From Akkermansiaceae bacterium (lineage in GTDB: Bacteria; Verrucomicrobiota; Verrucomicrobiia; Verrucomicrobiales; DEV007): DNA of 64,000 nucleotides. The notes beneath the pieces were generated by a model that did no database searches, was not told the origin of the DNA, and was given only the letters and a program-made list of their open reading frames with translations. The stretch is from assembly GCA_024233005.1 (NCBI GenBank), contig JACKQE010000012.1:1-64000 (forward strand). The letters are read 5' to 3'. Below, one piece after another: positions 8,538-18,393 of this stretch (the stretch's first letter is position 1; every line of letters begins with the position of its first letter). Position numbers and translations under genes: made by a program.

Positions 8538-11500
8538 TCAGGGCTTTGCCCGACGGGTCGAGGCCGGATGCAGTTCCGGCGGGGACAGGGCTCCGGCTGT
8601 TTTCAGCTCGCTCTGAAGGACGGCGATGGCCTTGTCGAGTTGGCGGTCGACCCCGCGGGGCAGCTCCCCGGGAGCCGGCCAGAGAACCACGTCCGGAACC
8701 GCGGGATGCAACTCCATGTCCTCGCCTTCTTTCAAGGTGTACCAACCCCGCGTCGGCATCCGCATCATCCCGATGTCGAGAATCGACGCTGAACCTGTCG
8801 ACACCACTCCGCCCGCCGTCGGCACGCCCACAACTTTGCCCCGTTGGAGGGTCTTGATGGCGTGGGTGAAAATTTCCGCATTGGAGAAGCTGTTCTGGTT
8901 GCAGAGCACCACGATGGGCTTGTCCCAGGAAGCATAAACCCGGCGGTCTCCGGGGTAGCCGGGGGAGCCGCCACGGGGCACCGTCCAGGCATGCCTGGGT
9001 TGGCACAACACGGTGAGCAGATGATCCGCGGTGAATCCCCCCCCGTTGTCCCTCACGTCGATGATCAGCCCGTCCTTTCCGGCTCCCCGGGCATGAATTT
9101 CCTCTTCGAACTGCTCGAAGTCCGGCCATTGCATGTGCGCGACGTGGACATAACCGATTTTCCCTCCGCTGACTTTTTCTACCCGGCGGTGATTCTCCCG
9201 GACGTCCTCCTCGTGCCGGAGACGGCGGGCATCGGCATAACTGATGGGCCGAAGCCGCTTTTCAACCGGCTGGTCCTGTCCCCGCCGGATCCGCAGGACG
9301 ATTTCCCGGTTGAGGTCACCGTTGAGCACCTCCGTGGGATCCATTTCCGAAGTCACCACCGTGCCATCGACCGCAAGAATGAGATCGCCCGGCCTAAGAT
9401 CGGCATCGTGCCGGTCGGCGGGCGACCTGTCGATGGCATGGGCCACCAGCCATCCCGCCCCCTCGTGGAAGGGATCAAACACCAAGCCGAGGTGCGCGGT
9501 CTCATCCCGCCATGGCACGACGGGAGGATTCCCAAAAAAGGTCCCCGGCAGAAAGCCAAGATGCGAGCCGTTCAGTTCGCCAAACATCATTTCGACGATC
9601 CGGTCAAACACGGCACCGTCCACCGCCCTCCCGGCGGCACTCTCATAACGTTGCAGCACGGCATTCCAATCCAGACCGTTCAGCGAGGCATCATACCAGT
9701 GATCCCGGATGGTGCGCCAGGCAATCCGGAATCCCAGGGCCTGCTGCGCCCGGCGGCTCACTTCCTGGCGCACGCTGAAAGAGAATGACTTTGAAGCACC
9801 GCGGGAGAGGGATGAGGGCACGCCGTTGACCAGCCACAACACGGTGTCATCCCGGGCGATCCAGCGGGCCAGTCCTCCTTTGGTGTTGCTCAGCAGGGTG
9901 GGCGTCTTGGGTTCCGGAAAACTCACTGTCCAGGTGCCGTCCTGCCCCTTGATACTCCCCTGGAAGGCGAGCTTCTTGGAATCCGGGGACCAGAAGGGCA
10001 GGCTCTCCTCGGTGTCCTTGAGTGGAATGCGCCGGATGCGCTCGTAAAGTCCGTCGAAATCGATCCGGAGCGGTTCAGCCGTTTTTTTCTCTGCCGGCGG
10101 GGACGTTGATTTCACGGGAGCCTTGGCCACCGCCTCGGGGACTTTGACTTCGGCATCTTTGGAAGGTGCCGGTGGCGGGTTGACCGGAGGCGGCGTTGGC
10201 GCGGGGCTGGCCGATGGTTTTTTCTCCGGCGGTTCCGGAGTCGTGGGCGGCTGGATGGCGGCTGGTTTTTTCCTCGCGGCAGTAAAGGCGGCCAATGTCT
10301 CTTTCAATTTCAGTTCCCGGGAACGGATCTGGTCATCCTCGTCCCGCAGCCAGACATAATACAGGTCCGTCTCATCGTCCCTCCGCCGGCTGGTGAAGGC
10401 GAGCACTTTGCCATCCGGCGACCACTTGGGATTGCCATCAACATCGGGATGCCGCGACACATTGTAAGGCGGGACCTTCCCCTCCACGGAGTAAATCCAG
10501 ACATCACTGTTGTGGTCGGAATCCTCCACCGCAACCCCCATCCAACGCCCGTCGGGCGACCAGGTGTAATCCGGCGCGTTCCAGGTCGCCAGAACCGCCT
10601 TGGGCTCCCTGGCATCGAGCCCCGCCACCTGCAGGGTTCCCAGTCCTTGGACCCAGGCAATCTTGCTGCCCTCGGGCGAAGGGGTCAGGTTGCTTTTTTC
10701 CTGACCATCTGTGGTCAGCCGCTCAACTTTGAAGCCTTCGTTCTGCCACCAATATAGGGCGGGGTTGAGACGCGTGGCCCGCCAGAGATCGACCCCGTTG
10801 CCGGTGTCGCGCAGGAAAAGGATCTCCTGGTCCTTGTTGACGAAGATGGGTTCGTCATCGGCGCTCTCCGTGGCGGTGACCCGGCGGGGTTCCCGCAGGA
10901 CGGTGTCCATGACCCAGAGATTGCCTCCGGTGATGAAGGCCACCTCCAACCCATCGGCACTGAACGTCACGTTGGTCGCCCGACCCAGCACCCGGCGGAT
11001 TTCGTCAGGGGAGACATCTTCGGGAGTCGCCCAGAGGTCGAGGCGCTCCGGCGGGGTCCGTTTCTTGGTGTCGTAACGATAAAAGTCGAGGCCTTTGCGG
11101 AACACCAACCACTTCCCATCGGCACTAAGCGATGGGAACATCACCATCTGGTCCGTGTAATTGGTCAGGCGCTGGTCCTTTCCGGTGACGAAATCCCGTT
11201 CCCAAAGATTGAAAACACCGGTTCCCTTGGCGGACACATGGTACAGGCCCGTTCCGTCCGGCTTCCAGAGAGGAAAGCGGCATCCCCATTCGTCGCGGCA
11301 GATTTCCTGGTAGACCGGAGACGCGGTGCCGATGGCATCCGCACGCCAGATCTGGGATGCCTGCGAACCGTGGTAGCCGATGCGGTAGAGCGAGGTGTCC
11401 TCCCGGGTGAACAACACGGATTTCCCATCATGGGAAAGGTTGGCGCTGAGACACTCGGCATCGAAAAGCAACCGCTCCGCGTGGCGCTCCGTGGTGTCGA

Positions 11501-11960
11501 TCCGGAAGAGCCGGCTGGTCACCCGGGTCCGGGCATCGCGCGATCCCTGGACCATCAAATAACGACCATCGGGATACCAATCGACCGGAGTCGCTCCCTC
11601 GCTGTGGAAGGTGACCTGCCGCGCCGCGCCGCCGCTCGCCGGCATCACGTAGGTCTGCGTGCTGCCTTCCCGATCGCTGCTGAAGGCAATCCGCTGGCCA
11701 TCGGGAGAAAAAACCGGTTGGGAGTCCCGGGCAGGATGCACGGTCAGACGGAGCGCCCTGCCGCCGGAAGTCCTGGCCGTCCAAATGTCTCCCCCCCATT
11801 CAAAGGCCAGGGTGGCACCGTCCGGGGACAGTGCCGGCTGCGCCGCAAGCTCGACGGGATGCCGGATGCCCTCCTGCTGTTGGGCCCGGATCCATGGGGC
11901 TACGGAGTCAATAACGCTGCAGGTGGCAGCCAGAAGCAGATACCGGGAGAGGGATGACAT
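8538..11960 (-). CDS. Tricorn-like S41 protease with beta-propeller and PDZ domains
   Basis: This 1140-residue exported protein is organised like tricorn protease. It has a signal peptide (about residues 1-27), WD40-like PD40 repeats (SPDG repeats, ~30-560), a Pro/Ala/Lys-rich linker (~570-640), a further propeller/C1-type segment, a PDZ domain (~850-920) and a C-terminal S41 catalytic domain. The nucleophile Ser lies in NSFSNAEIF, and the oxyanion region is in DVRDNGGGFT. Such proteins degrade oligopeptides, here presumably in the periplasm. The frame extends 12 codons further to 11996. MSSLSRYLLLAAT is chosen because it begins a normal signal peptide. Confidence 0.88.
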   Translation of the reverse strand: MSSLSRYLLLAATCSVIDSVAPWIRAQQQEGIRHPVELAAQPALSPDGATLAFEWGGDIWTARTSGGRALRLTVHPARDSQPVFSPDGQRIAFSSDREGSTQTYVMPASGGAARQVTFHSEGATPVDWYPDGRYLMVQGSRDARTRVTSRLFRIDTTERHAERLLFDAECLSANLSHDGKSVLFTREDTSLYRIGYHGSQASQIWRADAIGTASPVYQEICRDEWGCRFPLWKPDGTGLYHVSAKGTGVFNLWERDFVTGKDQRLTNYTDQMVMFPSLSADGKWLVFRKGLDFYRYDTKKRTPPERLDLWATPEDVSPDEIRRVLGRATNVTFSADGLEVAFITGGNLWVMDTVLREPRRVTATESADDEPIFVNKDQEILFLRDTGNGVDLWRATRLNPALYWWQNEGFKVERLTTDGQEKSNLTPSPEGSKIAWVQGLGTLQVAGLDAREPKAVLATWNAPDYTWSPDGRWMGVAVEDSDHNSDVWIYSVEGKVPPYNVSRHPDVDGNPKWSPDGKVLAFTSRRRDDETDLYYVWLRDEDDQIRSRELKLKETLAAFTAARKKPAAIQPPTTPEPPEKKPSASPAPTPPPVNPPPAPSKDAEVKVPEAVAKAPVKSTSPPAEKKTAEPLRIDFDGLYERIRRIPLKDTEESLPFWSPDSKKLAFQGSIKGQDGTWTVSFPEPKTPTLLSNTKGGLARWIARDDTVLWLVNGVPSSLSRGASKSFSFSVRQEVSRRAQQALGFRIAWRTIRDHWYDASLNGLDWNAVLQRYESAAGRAVDGAVFDRIVEMMFGELNGSHLGFLPGTFFGNPPVVPWRDETAHLGLVFDPFHEGAGWLVAHAIDRSPADRHDADLRPGDLILAVDGTVVTSEMDPTEVLNGDLNREIVLRIRRGQDQPVEKRLRPISYADARRLRHEEDVRENHRRVEKVSGGKIGYVHVAHMQWPDFEQFEEEIHARGAGKDGLIIDVRDNGGGFTADHLLTVLCQPRHAWTVPRGGSPGYPGDRRVYASWDKPIVVLCNQNSFSNAEIFTHAIKTLQRGKVVGVPTAGGVVSTGSASILDIGMMRMPTRGWYTLKEGEDMELHPAVPDVVLWPAPGELPRGVDRQLDKAIAVLQSELKTAGALSPPELHPASTRRAKP

Positions 11961-12044
11961 GGCGCGGAGGATAGCGAATCCCCCACTCCGCGACAAGCCC
12001 GGGTGTGTGCCATGCGCCCCGGAATGGCAGGATTGTCCTCCATT

Positions 12045-12464
12045 TTAGAACAAATCGCGCAGATAGCGGATCAGGTCGGTTGTCGTCACCATGCCCACCA
12101 GCTCCTCTCCGTTCACCACCGGCAGGGCATGGAATTTGCCAGATGCCAGAATTTCCGCCGCTTCACGCACGGTGCCATGGGTGCCGATGGAATCGGGATT
12201 GGGGGTCATCAGCTCCTCCAGAGTCATGGAGTGGTCCAGAGTCACCGCCTCGGCGCGCTCATCTGTCCCAAAGGCATCGCCGAAACTCACCCTCAGGATG
12301 TCTGACCAGGACACGAGACCGACCAACTTGGTCCCGCTGACGACCGGGAGGTGGTGCACGTCATGCTCCTGCATGAGTTTTCGGGCCTTGGAAACCGGAT
12401 CACCGTGATGAGCGGTGATGACTTCGGCGTTCATGATTTTGGTGATGGGGTCGTTGCGTTTCAT
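12045..12464 (-). CDS. Tandem CBS-domain protein
   Basis: This 139-residue soluble protein consists of two CBS motifs (~8-60 and ~75-135), with repeated HHLPVV and HALPVV strands and TTDLIRYL at the end. CBS pairs bind adenine nucleotides and usually regulate a partner enzyme or transporter. No partner domain is fused. The neighbours (tricorn protease and pseudouridine synthase) do not reveal the target. Family assignment is secure. Ligand and target are unknown. Confidence 0.85.
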   Translation of the reverse strand: MKRNDPITKIMNAEVITAHHGDPVSKARKLMQEHDVHHLPVVSGTKLVGLVSWSDILRVSFGDAFGTDERAEAVTLDHSMTLEELMTPNPDSIGTHGTVREAAEILASGKFHALPVVNGEELVGMVTTTDLIRYLRDLF

Positions 12465-12542
12465 AGAATGGCGGGTGGAAGGGATGATTTGAACTGCATG
12501 AGGCGATACGTCTCCCCCCCGGTGTTGGATGCCGGAAAGCCA

Positions 12543-13322
12543 TCATCCAATGAGACCCGCCATGTCTCTGGGCAGCGGACTGACACAATCGCCCCCCTCC
12601 CAGGACAACCGGTGGGCGTGGAGCGCCTGGCGATTGAGGATCAGCTCCCGCTCCATGGATGGAGTCCATCCTTGCTCGATAAATTCCAGGTAATGCCGGG
12701 AGTCCCGCCCATAGAGCTTGTCCCCCACAATGCCGTGCCCGGCATGACTCAGGTGCACTCGGATCTGGTGCATGCGACCGGTCCGGGGCGCGCACTCCAC
12801 CAACGCCAATGGAAGGCCGTCATCCCCACCATGACTCCAGCGCTGCAGCACCCGAAAATCCGTTCGGGATGGCCGACCATCGGGATGTACTCGCTGACGG
12901 ACCCACACCGCAGATGCCTCCACCTCACCGGCACGCCGCAAAGGTCCATCGATCGTGAAGGCATCCTCCACCGGCCAACCAAAGACCACGGCGAGGTAGG
13001 TCTTGCTGAACAGTCCCCGCTGCATCGTCAGCCCCAGTTGCCTCGCCGCACGGGAATGCTTGGCGACAAGGACGACTCCGCTGGTCTCGCGATCGAGGCG
13101 GGTGATGATGGAAATCTGACCGCCATTCACCAACTCGTAGGCAAGCAGACATTTCAGGCCGTCCCAGAGTGTTTCCCGATGGGTCGGCAGGCTGGGATGG
13201 ACCAACAGATGGGCCGGTTTGTCCAGCGCAATCCAATCATCGGTCTCGCTCAGAATCGTGAAATCGGGAGTTGGGGAGCCTTCGTCGATCTCCCAGCGTA
13301 GGGCCCGTACGGTGGCGCGCAA
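12543..13322 (-). CDS. RluA-family RNA pseudouridine synthase
   Basis: This 259-residue enzyme isomerises uridine to pseudouridine in rRNA or tRNA. The catalytic Asp is in RLDRETSGVVLVAK, and the second hallmark is RTGRMHQIRVHL followed by GDKLYG. It has no N-terminal S4 RNA-binding domain, so it is a compact RluA/TruC-like member. The exact target base cannot be assigned. The gene stands between the CBS protein and a divergently oriented secreted-protein gene. Confidence 0.9.
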   Translation of the reverse strand: MRATVRALRWEIDEGSPTPDFTILSETDDWIALDKPAHLLVHPSLPTHRETLWDGLKCLLAYELVNGGQISIITRLDRETSGVVLVAKHSRAARQLGLTMQRGLFSKTYLAVVFGWPVEDAFTIDGPLRRAGEVEASAVWVRQRVHPDGRPSRTDFRVLQRWSHGGDDGLPLALVECAPRTGRMHQIRVHLSHAGHGIVGDKLYGRDSRHYLEFIEQGWTPSMERELILNRQALHAHRLSWEGGDCVSPLPRDMAGLIG

Positions 13323-13458
13323 TCTTGAATTTGGAGCCCCCCAGCGGGATTGACGGTCCCAGCCGTCACCCGGTCACCCCATCGCTTTTCACCAAACTTT
13401 TACACAATCCGCACACGGCATTGACCCAAGACCCATTGAATGGTGTCATCATAACGGC

Positions 13459-14784
13459 ATGAAACCAACCTCCTTGGCCTCAGCGTTGCTGTGGGCCGGA
13501 CTTCTTCCTCTGGTGGGCTCCCTCCCCGCCGAAGACAAAAAGCCGGACCCGTTTATCAAAAAAGACACCCTCCCCGCTGCGGAATCCTCCCAGGGAACCG
13601 CCAAAAGGATGAATCTGCTGCACTGTTGCGAGCTCATCGAAGTGTCACTCGACCAGTACCACGCCTGGCAGGCGAGTCATCCGGCCGCGGACGATCGGAC
13701 CTTGCGCGGGGAGGTTCAGCAATGGATCCAAGCCAAGCAGGCCAGCGTCCTGGATACCAGTTTCGTGGCCAGCCTCCCTGGAAGACGATCGCTGGTCACT
13801 TCGGTCCGGGAGCAGATTTTCCCAACATCATTCGACTCTTCCGGCCCTGGGAATGCCTACCCGGCCACTTTTGAGACCCAGAATGTGGGTCAGAAGTTCG
13901 AGTTGGATGCCAGCCTGAATCCATCAGGAACCATCGACATTGCGTGCGCGCCCGAGAGGGTCGAAGCCGGCGGAGAATTCCCGCCCGTGCCTGAACTCGA
14001 GGGGCCAGTCCAGAAAGGAGACATCCGCTGGCCGGTGTTCCGGTCATGGCGCCCCACCCTGTCCATTGCCATGGCCACGGGAGAGTGCCGCCTGCTCGGA
14101 AGCGCCCCCTGCCCTGCGGATCCGGCCAGGGCCAGACTGTTTTTTTTACGCAGTGAAGCGGCGGCTCCCGAAGCGTCCGCCAAAAGCAGCGGATCGTCCC
14201 AGGTGCGCATCAGATTCGAGTGCTTTGACGTCCCCCAAGACCTCTTGGCAGCAGACCTTGAAAAGGAAACCTTGCAAAGCCTTGCGGGAGAAACCCTGCG
14301 AAAGCAGGCCCTGGCGTCCTTGACCGATGGAACGGGACGTCTTGGCGCAACCCTGACTGTCCAAACCACCTCCGGTCAGCGGGTCCGCCTCGACGCGGAT
14401 GAGCAGCACCGGTATGCAAAGGAATTTACACCTGGCAAGAACGATGAAATGCCCTCCCATCCCCAGCATATTATGGTCCGCACCATTGGTTTCACGGCAG
14501 AGTTTGACCCCGTCGTTGACTCTGCGGGAGGATTCGCCGACATCTCCTTTTCCTTCGACCAGGTCACCCGGTCCGGTGATTCCGTTCATTCCCGGCGTCT
14601 TGACAACCAGGGTCGATGGGTGCCGGATGTCACCATGCCGATTTTTTATGTCGAACGCATCACCAGCCAGGTCACCGTCAGCCCTGGCAAGCCCTTTCTT
14701 GTTGGCATCACCACGCCTCCTGGTCCCGATGGAACCTCGGCGATCGACCGAAAACGGCTGGTCTTTCTGACGGTGGACTTTTGA
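13459..14784 (+). CDS. Secreted protein of unknown function
   Basis: I do not recognise this 441-residue protein. It begins with a typical signal peptide (MKPTSLASALLWAG, cleavage probably after SLPA, about residue 24). The rest is soluble with no membrane segment. The middle (residues ~90-300) and C-terminal part (~300-440) look like beta-rich domains, with several VRIRFE- and DISFSFD-like strands. It lies 56 bp upstream of a histidine kinase/response regulator pair on the same strand, so it may be co-transcribed with it. A few family proteins in planctomycetes and verrucomicrobia have this general build, but no name is offered. Confidence 0.7.
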   Translation: MKPTSLASALLWAGLLPLVGSLPAEDKKPDPFIKKDTLPAAESSQGTAKRMNLLHCCELIEVSLDQYHAWQASHPAADDRTLRGEVQQWIQAKQASVLDTSFVASLPGRRSLVTSVREQIFPTSFDSSGPGNAYPATFETQNVGQKFELDASLNPSGTIDIACAPERVEAGGEFPPVPELEGPVQKGDIRWPVFRSWRPTLSIAMATGECRLLGSAPCPADPARARLFFLRSEAAAPEASAKSSGSSQVRIRFECFDVPQDLLAADLEKETLQSLAGETLRKQALASLTDGTGRLGATLTVQTTSGQRVRLDADEQHRYAKEFTPGKNDEMPSHPQHIMVRTIGFTAEFDPVVDSAGGFADISFSFDQVTRSGDSVHSRRLDNQGRWVPDVTMPIFYVERITSQVTVSPGKPFLVGITTPPGPDGTSAIDRKRLVFLTVDF

Positions 14785-14840
14785 AAACCACCGGTCTCTC
14801 ATAATCTGTCACCGGAAGTGAACGCGCGCCAGTTTCCCCG

Positions 14841-16427
14841 ATGCCCTCCCGATTGCCCCGGATTCTGCTGATCTTGACCGGTGGCGCGGTGGCCGTTTGC
14901 CTGGGTGGAGGAGAACGCCTGGCGCACCGGCAAACCATTCAGCGGCTCCCCCGGGACGGCGGGGCCCTGGAGCAGTTCACCAAAGAGTGGTCGGCGGAGC
15001 TGGCCAGGCTGGAATCCCTCTACACCTCCCATCTGAACGGCGTGGCCACCGCGCCGGGGGACCTCATCGGCCGGACCCGGGAGGCCAGGAAGGTCACCGG
15101 GCTTAGGCTGCTTTCGATCTTGGGAACAGCGGAAGATCCCTCCCGGGACTACCATGCCCGGATCGCCCCAACCAGGCCGGCCAACGAAGACTGCCCGGAG
15201 CCGGCATTCAGCATGGAGCGCGTGCTTCCCGGACGGCCTTACCGGTTGGTCGATCCCACCTTGGCAAAGGCGCCTCAGGGTTCGTCTGGCTGGATCGATG
15301 AGCCCGGGCAGCCGCTTCTCTATTGGCACCGCACGGCGGTCCAGCGCACCACCCTCTTCACTCTCGACCGCAGCGAGATCGCCGAACGGATCGATTCCAC
15401 ACTCAAAGAATGGCTGGAGGTGCATTTCCCCACCTTCCAAAGTGCCAGCCAGGGCCAGACCGAACTGATCCGCGGTCCCGGAGGACTTCTGGCAGGTCGG
15501 GAACCCACCGACAGGAGCCTTCCTCCTGACCTCATTCTCCCTCATCCGGGTCGGTTCGGCTTGTGGCAACTCGTCGCCTGGGACCAGCGCCGTGTCAGGG
15601 AACACTACGATCAGGCGTGGCTTGTTGGCACGGTTCTCCTCGCTGGATTGACCCTCGGCAGCGGCCTCTTCATCAGTCATCGCGTGCGCCAAGCCCTGCG
15701 GATTGCGGAGCAACGCGTTTCCTTTGTCAACTGCGTCTCTCATGAACTGAGAACGCCCCTGACAAACATCCTGCTCAATACCGATCTTGCCGCCGAGGCC
15801 GCCTCCGGACCAGTGCGGAAACGACTGGCGCTAATCGCCGAAGAAACCCGCCGACTTGACCGTCTGATCGGCAACATCCTTACTTTTGCCCGTCGGGACA
15901 AGGGCCAGGAGCTGATCGAAACTTCCCCGGTGAACGTGCGACCGCTCGCAGAGAGGGCACTCGAAACGGCCGCCGCGTCCCTGAAAAGGGCCGGGATCAC
16001 TGCCCGGCTCTCGATTCCAGCCGATCTCTGGCTGAAAGGAAACGCGGATGCGGTGACTCAGATCCTCGGCAATCTCATTTCCAATGTCGAAAAATACGCC
16101 GCCAGCGGCGGGCGGCTCGAGATCAGAGCGGAAGAAGAGGCTGGCTGGGTGGTTATCGAGGTGGCCGACGGTGGGCCAGGCATCGCGATGGAACACTCCG
16201 CGCGTATTTTCAGACCCTTTGAACGCCTCGATGTGAGCACCTCCGCCGGAGGATCCGGGCTGGGATTGGGACTGGCCATCGCCCGCGATCTGGCAGAACG
16301 ACAGGGTGGCTCGCTGAAATTGCGAACTCCGGAAGGCTCCGGCGGTGGGGCCACCCTGACCCTTCGTCTCCCGGCGGCGGAGCCAGCCATCGAGATGATT
16401 CCCTTTCCCGCATCCCGCGCCAGCTGA
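14841..16427 (+). CDS. Membrane sensor histidine kinase
   Basis: This 528-residue sensor has an N-terminal membrane segment (~8-22), a periplasmic domain of about 235 residues, and a second membrane segment (~257-277). There is then a HisKA domain with phospho-acceptor His301 in CVSHELRTPL, and a HATPase_c domain with LISNVEKYAA (N box), DGGPGIA (G1) and SGLGLGLAIA (G2). It autophosphorylates and passes phosphate to the regulator encoded one base downstream. No HAMP domain is obvious. The signal is unknown. The secreted protein just upstream is a candidate functional partner. Confidence 0.92.
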   Translation: MPSRLPRILLILTGGAVAVCLGGGERLAHRQTIQRLPRDGGALEQFTKEWSAELARLESLYTSHLNGVATAPGDLIGRTREARKVTGLRLLSILGTAEDPSRDYHARIAPTRPANEDCPEPAFSMERVLPGRPYRLVDPTLAKAPQGSSGWIDEPGQPLLYWHRTAVQRTTLFTLDRSEIAERIDSTLKEWLEVHFPTFQSASQGQTELIRGPGGLLAGREPTDRSLPPDLILPHPGRFGLWQLVAWDQRRVREHYDQAWLVGTVLLAGLTLGSGLFISHRVRQALRIAEQRVSFVNCVSHELRTPLTNILLNTDLAAEAASGPVRKRLALIAEETRRLDRLIGNILTFARRDKGQELIETSPVNVRPLAERALETAAASLKRAGITARLSIPADLWLKGNADAVTQILGNLISNVEKYAASGGRLEIRAEEEAGWVVIEVADGGPGIAMEHSARIFRPFERLDVSTSAGGSGLGLGLAIARDLAERQGGSLKLRTPEGSGGGATLTLRLPAAEPAIEMIPFPASRAS

Positions 16428-16428
16428 C

Positions 16429-17106
16429 ATGAAGATTCTGGTGGCCGAAGATGATCCCCTGACGCGAGAGGCGGTCTGCGCTTGTCTCCGCGGCGAAGGG
16501 TTCACGCCTCTCGAAGCCGCCGACGGCAACCAAGCACTGGCCATCTGGCAGGCTCACCAGCCTTCCCTGCTCTGCCTCGACATCATGATGCCCGGCCTCG
16601 ATGGCTACGAAGTCTGCCGCCGCGTGCGCGCCCGGGACAGGACCGTGCCGATCCTCTATCTCTCCGCCAAAAACGAGGAAATTGACGTGGTCGTGGGCTT
16701 GGAACTGGGGGCGGATGATTTCATCCGCAAACCATTCGGTCGTCATGAGTTGCTTGCCCGGATCCGATCGGCACTGCGTCGACAGACGGGACCAGCGCAG
16801 GGATCCCCGGGATTCACCATGGGAGACCTCACCGTCTATCCGGCGGAACTCAGGGCGGAACGGGACGGACGCAGCGTCGATCTCTCGCCCCGGGAGGTTT
16901 CCATTCTGTCACTGCTGCATGAGCGGAGCGGTCAGGCCGTGCCCCGGGATGTCCTGCTCGACCGGTGTTGGGGAGTCGACTATTTCCCCGAGTCACGGAC
17001 CCTCGACCAGCACATTGTCAAGCTACGGCGCAAGATCGAGCTTGAAACCACGGGGCCCGGGATCATCGAGACCGTCCGCGGAGTTGGCTACCGTTTCCGG
17101 CCCTGA
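16429..17106 (+). CDS. OmpR/PhoB-type response regulator
   Basis: This 225-residue DNA-binding regulator has a receiver domain (1-115; acidic pocket EDD at 7-9, phospho-acceptor Asp51 in CLDIMMPG, Lys in IRKPFG) and a winged-helix output domain (~130-222) ending in VRGVGYRFRP. It follows the kinase gene with one intervening base, so the two are almost certainly co-translated partners. Target genes are unknown. Confidence 0.93.
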   Translation: MKILVAEDDPLTREAVCACLRGEGFTPLEAADGNQALAIWQAHQPSLLCLDIMMPGLDGYEVCRRVRARDRTVPILYLSAKNEEIDVVVGLELGADDFIRKPFGRHELLARIRSALRRQTGPAQGSPGFTMGDLTVYPAELRAERDGRSVDLSPREVSILSLLHERSGQAVPRDVLLDRCWGVDYFPESRTLDQHIVKLRRKIELETTGPGIIETVRGVGYRFRP

Positions 17107-17107
17107 T

Positions 17108-18370
17108 TCACACCTTCAGCCGCTCGATATGGGCGCCAAGATCGACGAGCTTTTGGTCGATGTGCTCGTAGCCGCGGTCAATGTGATACACACGGCTGAT
17201 TTCGGTGGCGCCTTTCGCGGTGAGCGCAGCCAGCAACAGAGCGGCAGAGGCTCGCAGATCACTGGCCATGACAGGAGCCGCGCTGAGATGGTCCACGCCG
17301 CGGATCACAGCCGTTCCGTCGTTCAGGTCAATGTCCGCTCCCATCCGCTTCATTTCCGAGCAATGCATGAAGCGCTGGGGGAAAATGGTGTCGCGGACCA
17401 CGGAAATGCCGGGCGTGGTGGCAAACAGGGCGCACATCTGGGCCTGCATGTCGGTGGGGAACCCCGGATATGGCTCAGTAGTGATGTCACACCCCACCCG
17501 ACGCGCCCCCGGGCGGATCGTCAGAGTCTTGCCGCTGCCTTCGATTTCGAAGCCGGCATTCTGAAGCAGTTCGATCACACTGGTGAGGTGTTCGCGATCG
17601 ACGCGTTTGAGCGTGATGCCTTTGGTCGAGGCCATGGCACCCGCCACCAGAAAGGTCCCCGCCTCGATACGGTCGGGAATGACGGTGTGGTCGACCCCGT
17701 GCAGTTCCTTGACGCCTTCCACAACGATGCGGGTGGTGCCGGCGCCGGTGATTTTGGCACCCATTTTGTTGAGGAAATTTGCCAGATCGACCACCTCGGG
17801 TTCACAGGCGGCCCCTTCAATGATGGTGGTGCCTTTGGCGAGGACCGCAGCCATCATGATGTTATCGGTGCCGAGCACGGTGGTGCCGTGTTTTCCCCGC
17901 ATGTCAATGGTTTTGCCCCGCAGCTCACGGCATTTCAGATGGAGATTTCCGCCCTCGACCTGGACCTCGGCGCCGAGACCCTCCAGTCCCCGGAGGTGGA
18001 GATCAACCGGACGGTCACCAATGACGCAGCCCCCAGGCAACGAGACGGTGGCCTTGTGGAGCCGGGACAGAAGCGGTCCCATGACACAAACCGAGGCCCG
18101 CATTTTGCGGACCAGTTCGTAGGGCGCCTCATGACCGATCTTCTCCGCCCGCACGATCACCGTGCCACTGGCCCGCTCGACTTCCGCCCCCAGATTCTGC
18201 AGAATCTGCAGCATGTAATTGGTGTCGCTGACATCCGGCACACGACGGATGATGCAGGATTCCTTGGTGAGCAGGGTGGCGGCGAGGATGGGAAGGGACG
18301 CGTTTTTGGATCCGCTGATGCTGACGGATCCTTCGAGTTGGCTACCGCCGTGTACGATAAGTTTGTCCAT
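17108..18370 (-). CDS. murA: UDP-N-acetylglucosamine 1-carboxyvinyltransferase MurA
   Basis: This 420-residue enzyme performs the first committed step of peptidoglycan synthesis, adding enolpyruvate from PEP to UDP-GlcNAc in the cytoplasm. Lys22 in SGSKNA and the catalytic Cys115 in LPGGCVIGDRPVDLH are both in place, so the protein should be fosfomycin-sensitive at this position. The C-terminal Arg region RASAALLLAAL is conserved. It lies 23 bases downstream of prmC on the same strand and is convergent with the response regulator gene, only one base apart. Confidence 0.97.
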   Translation of the reverse strand: MDKLIVHGGSQLEGSVSISGSKNASLPILAATLLTKESCIIRRVPDVSDTNYMLQILQNLGAEVERASGTVIVRAEKIGHEAPYELVRKMRASVCVMGPLLSRLHKATVSLPGGCVIGDRPVDLHLRGLEGLGAEVQVEGGNLHLKCRELRGKTIDMRGKHGTTVLGTDNIMMAAVLAKGTTIIEGAACEPEVVDLANFLNKMGAKITGAGTTRIVVEGVKELHGVDHTVIPDRIEAGTFLVAGAMASTKGITLKRVDREHLTSVIELLQNAGFEIEGSGKTLTIRPGARRVGCDITTEPYPGFPTDMQAQMCALFATTPGISVVRDTIFPQRFMHCSEMKRMGADIDLNDGTAVIRGVDHLSAAPVMASDLRASAALLLAALTAKGATEISRVYHIDRGYEHIDQKLVDLGAHIERLKV

Positions 18371-18393
18371 GAATGCTGAAGGGGGGGCCGAAT

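Noticed and set aside
16601..18379. 592-codon forward frame across the response regulator and murA
   Set aside because: Both covered genes are secure. The frame is an out-of-frame and antisense artefact of GC-rich codon usage.
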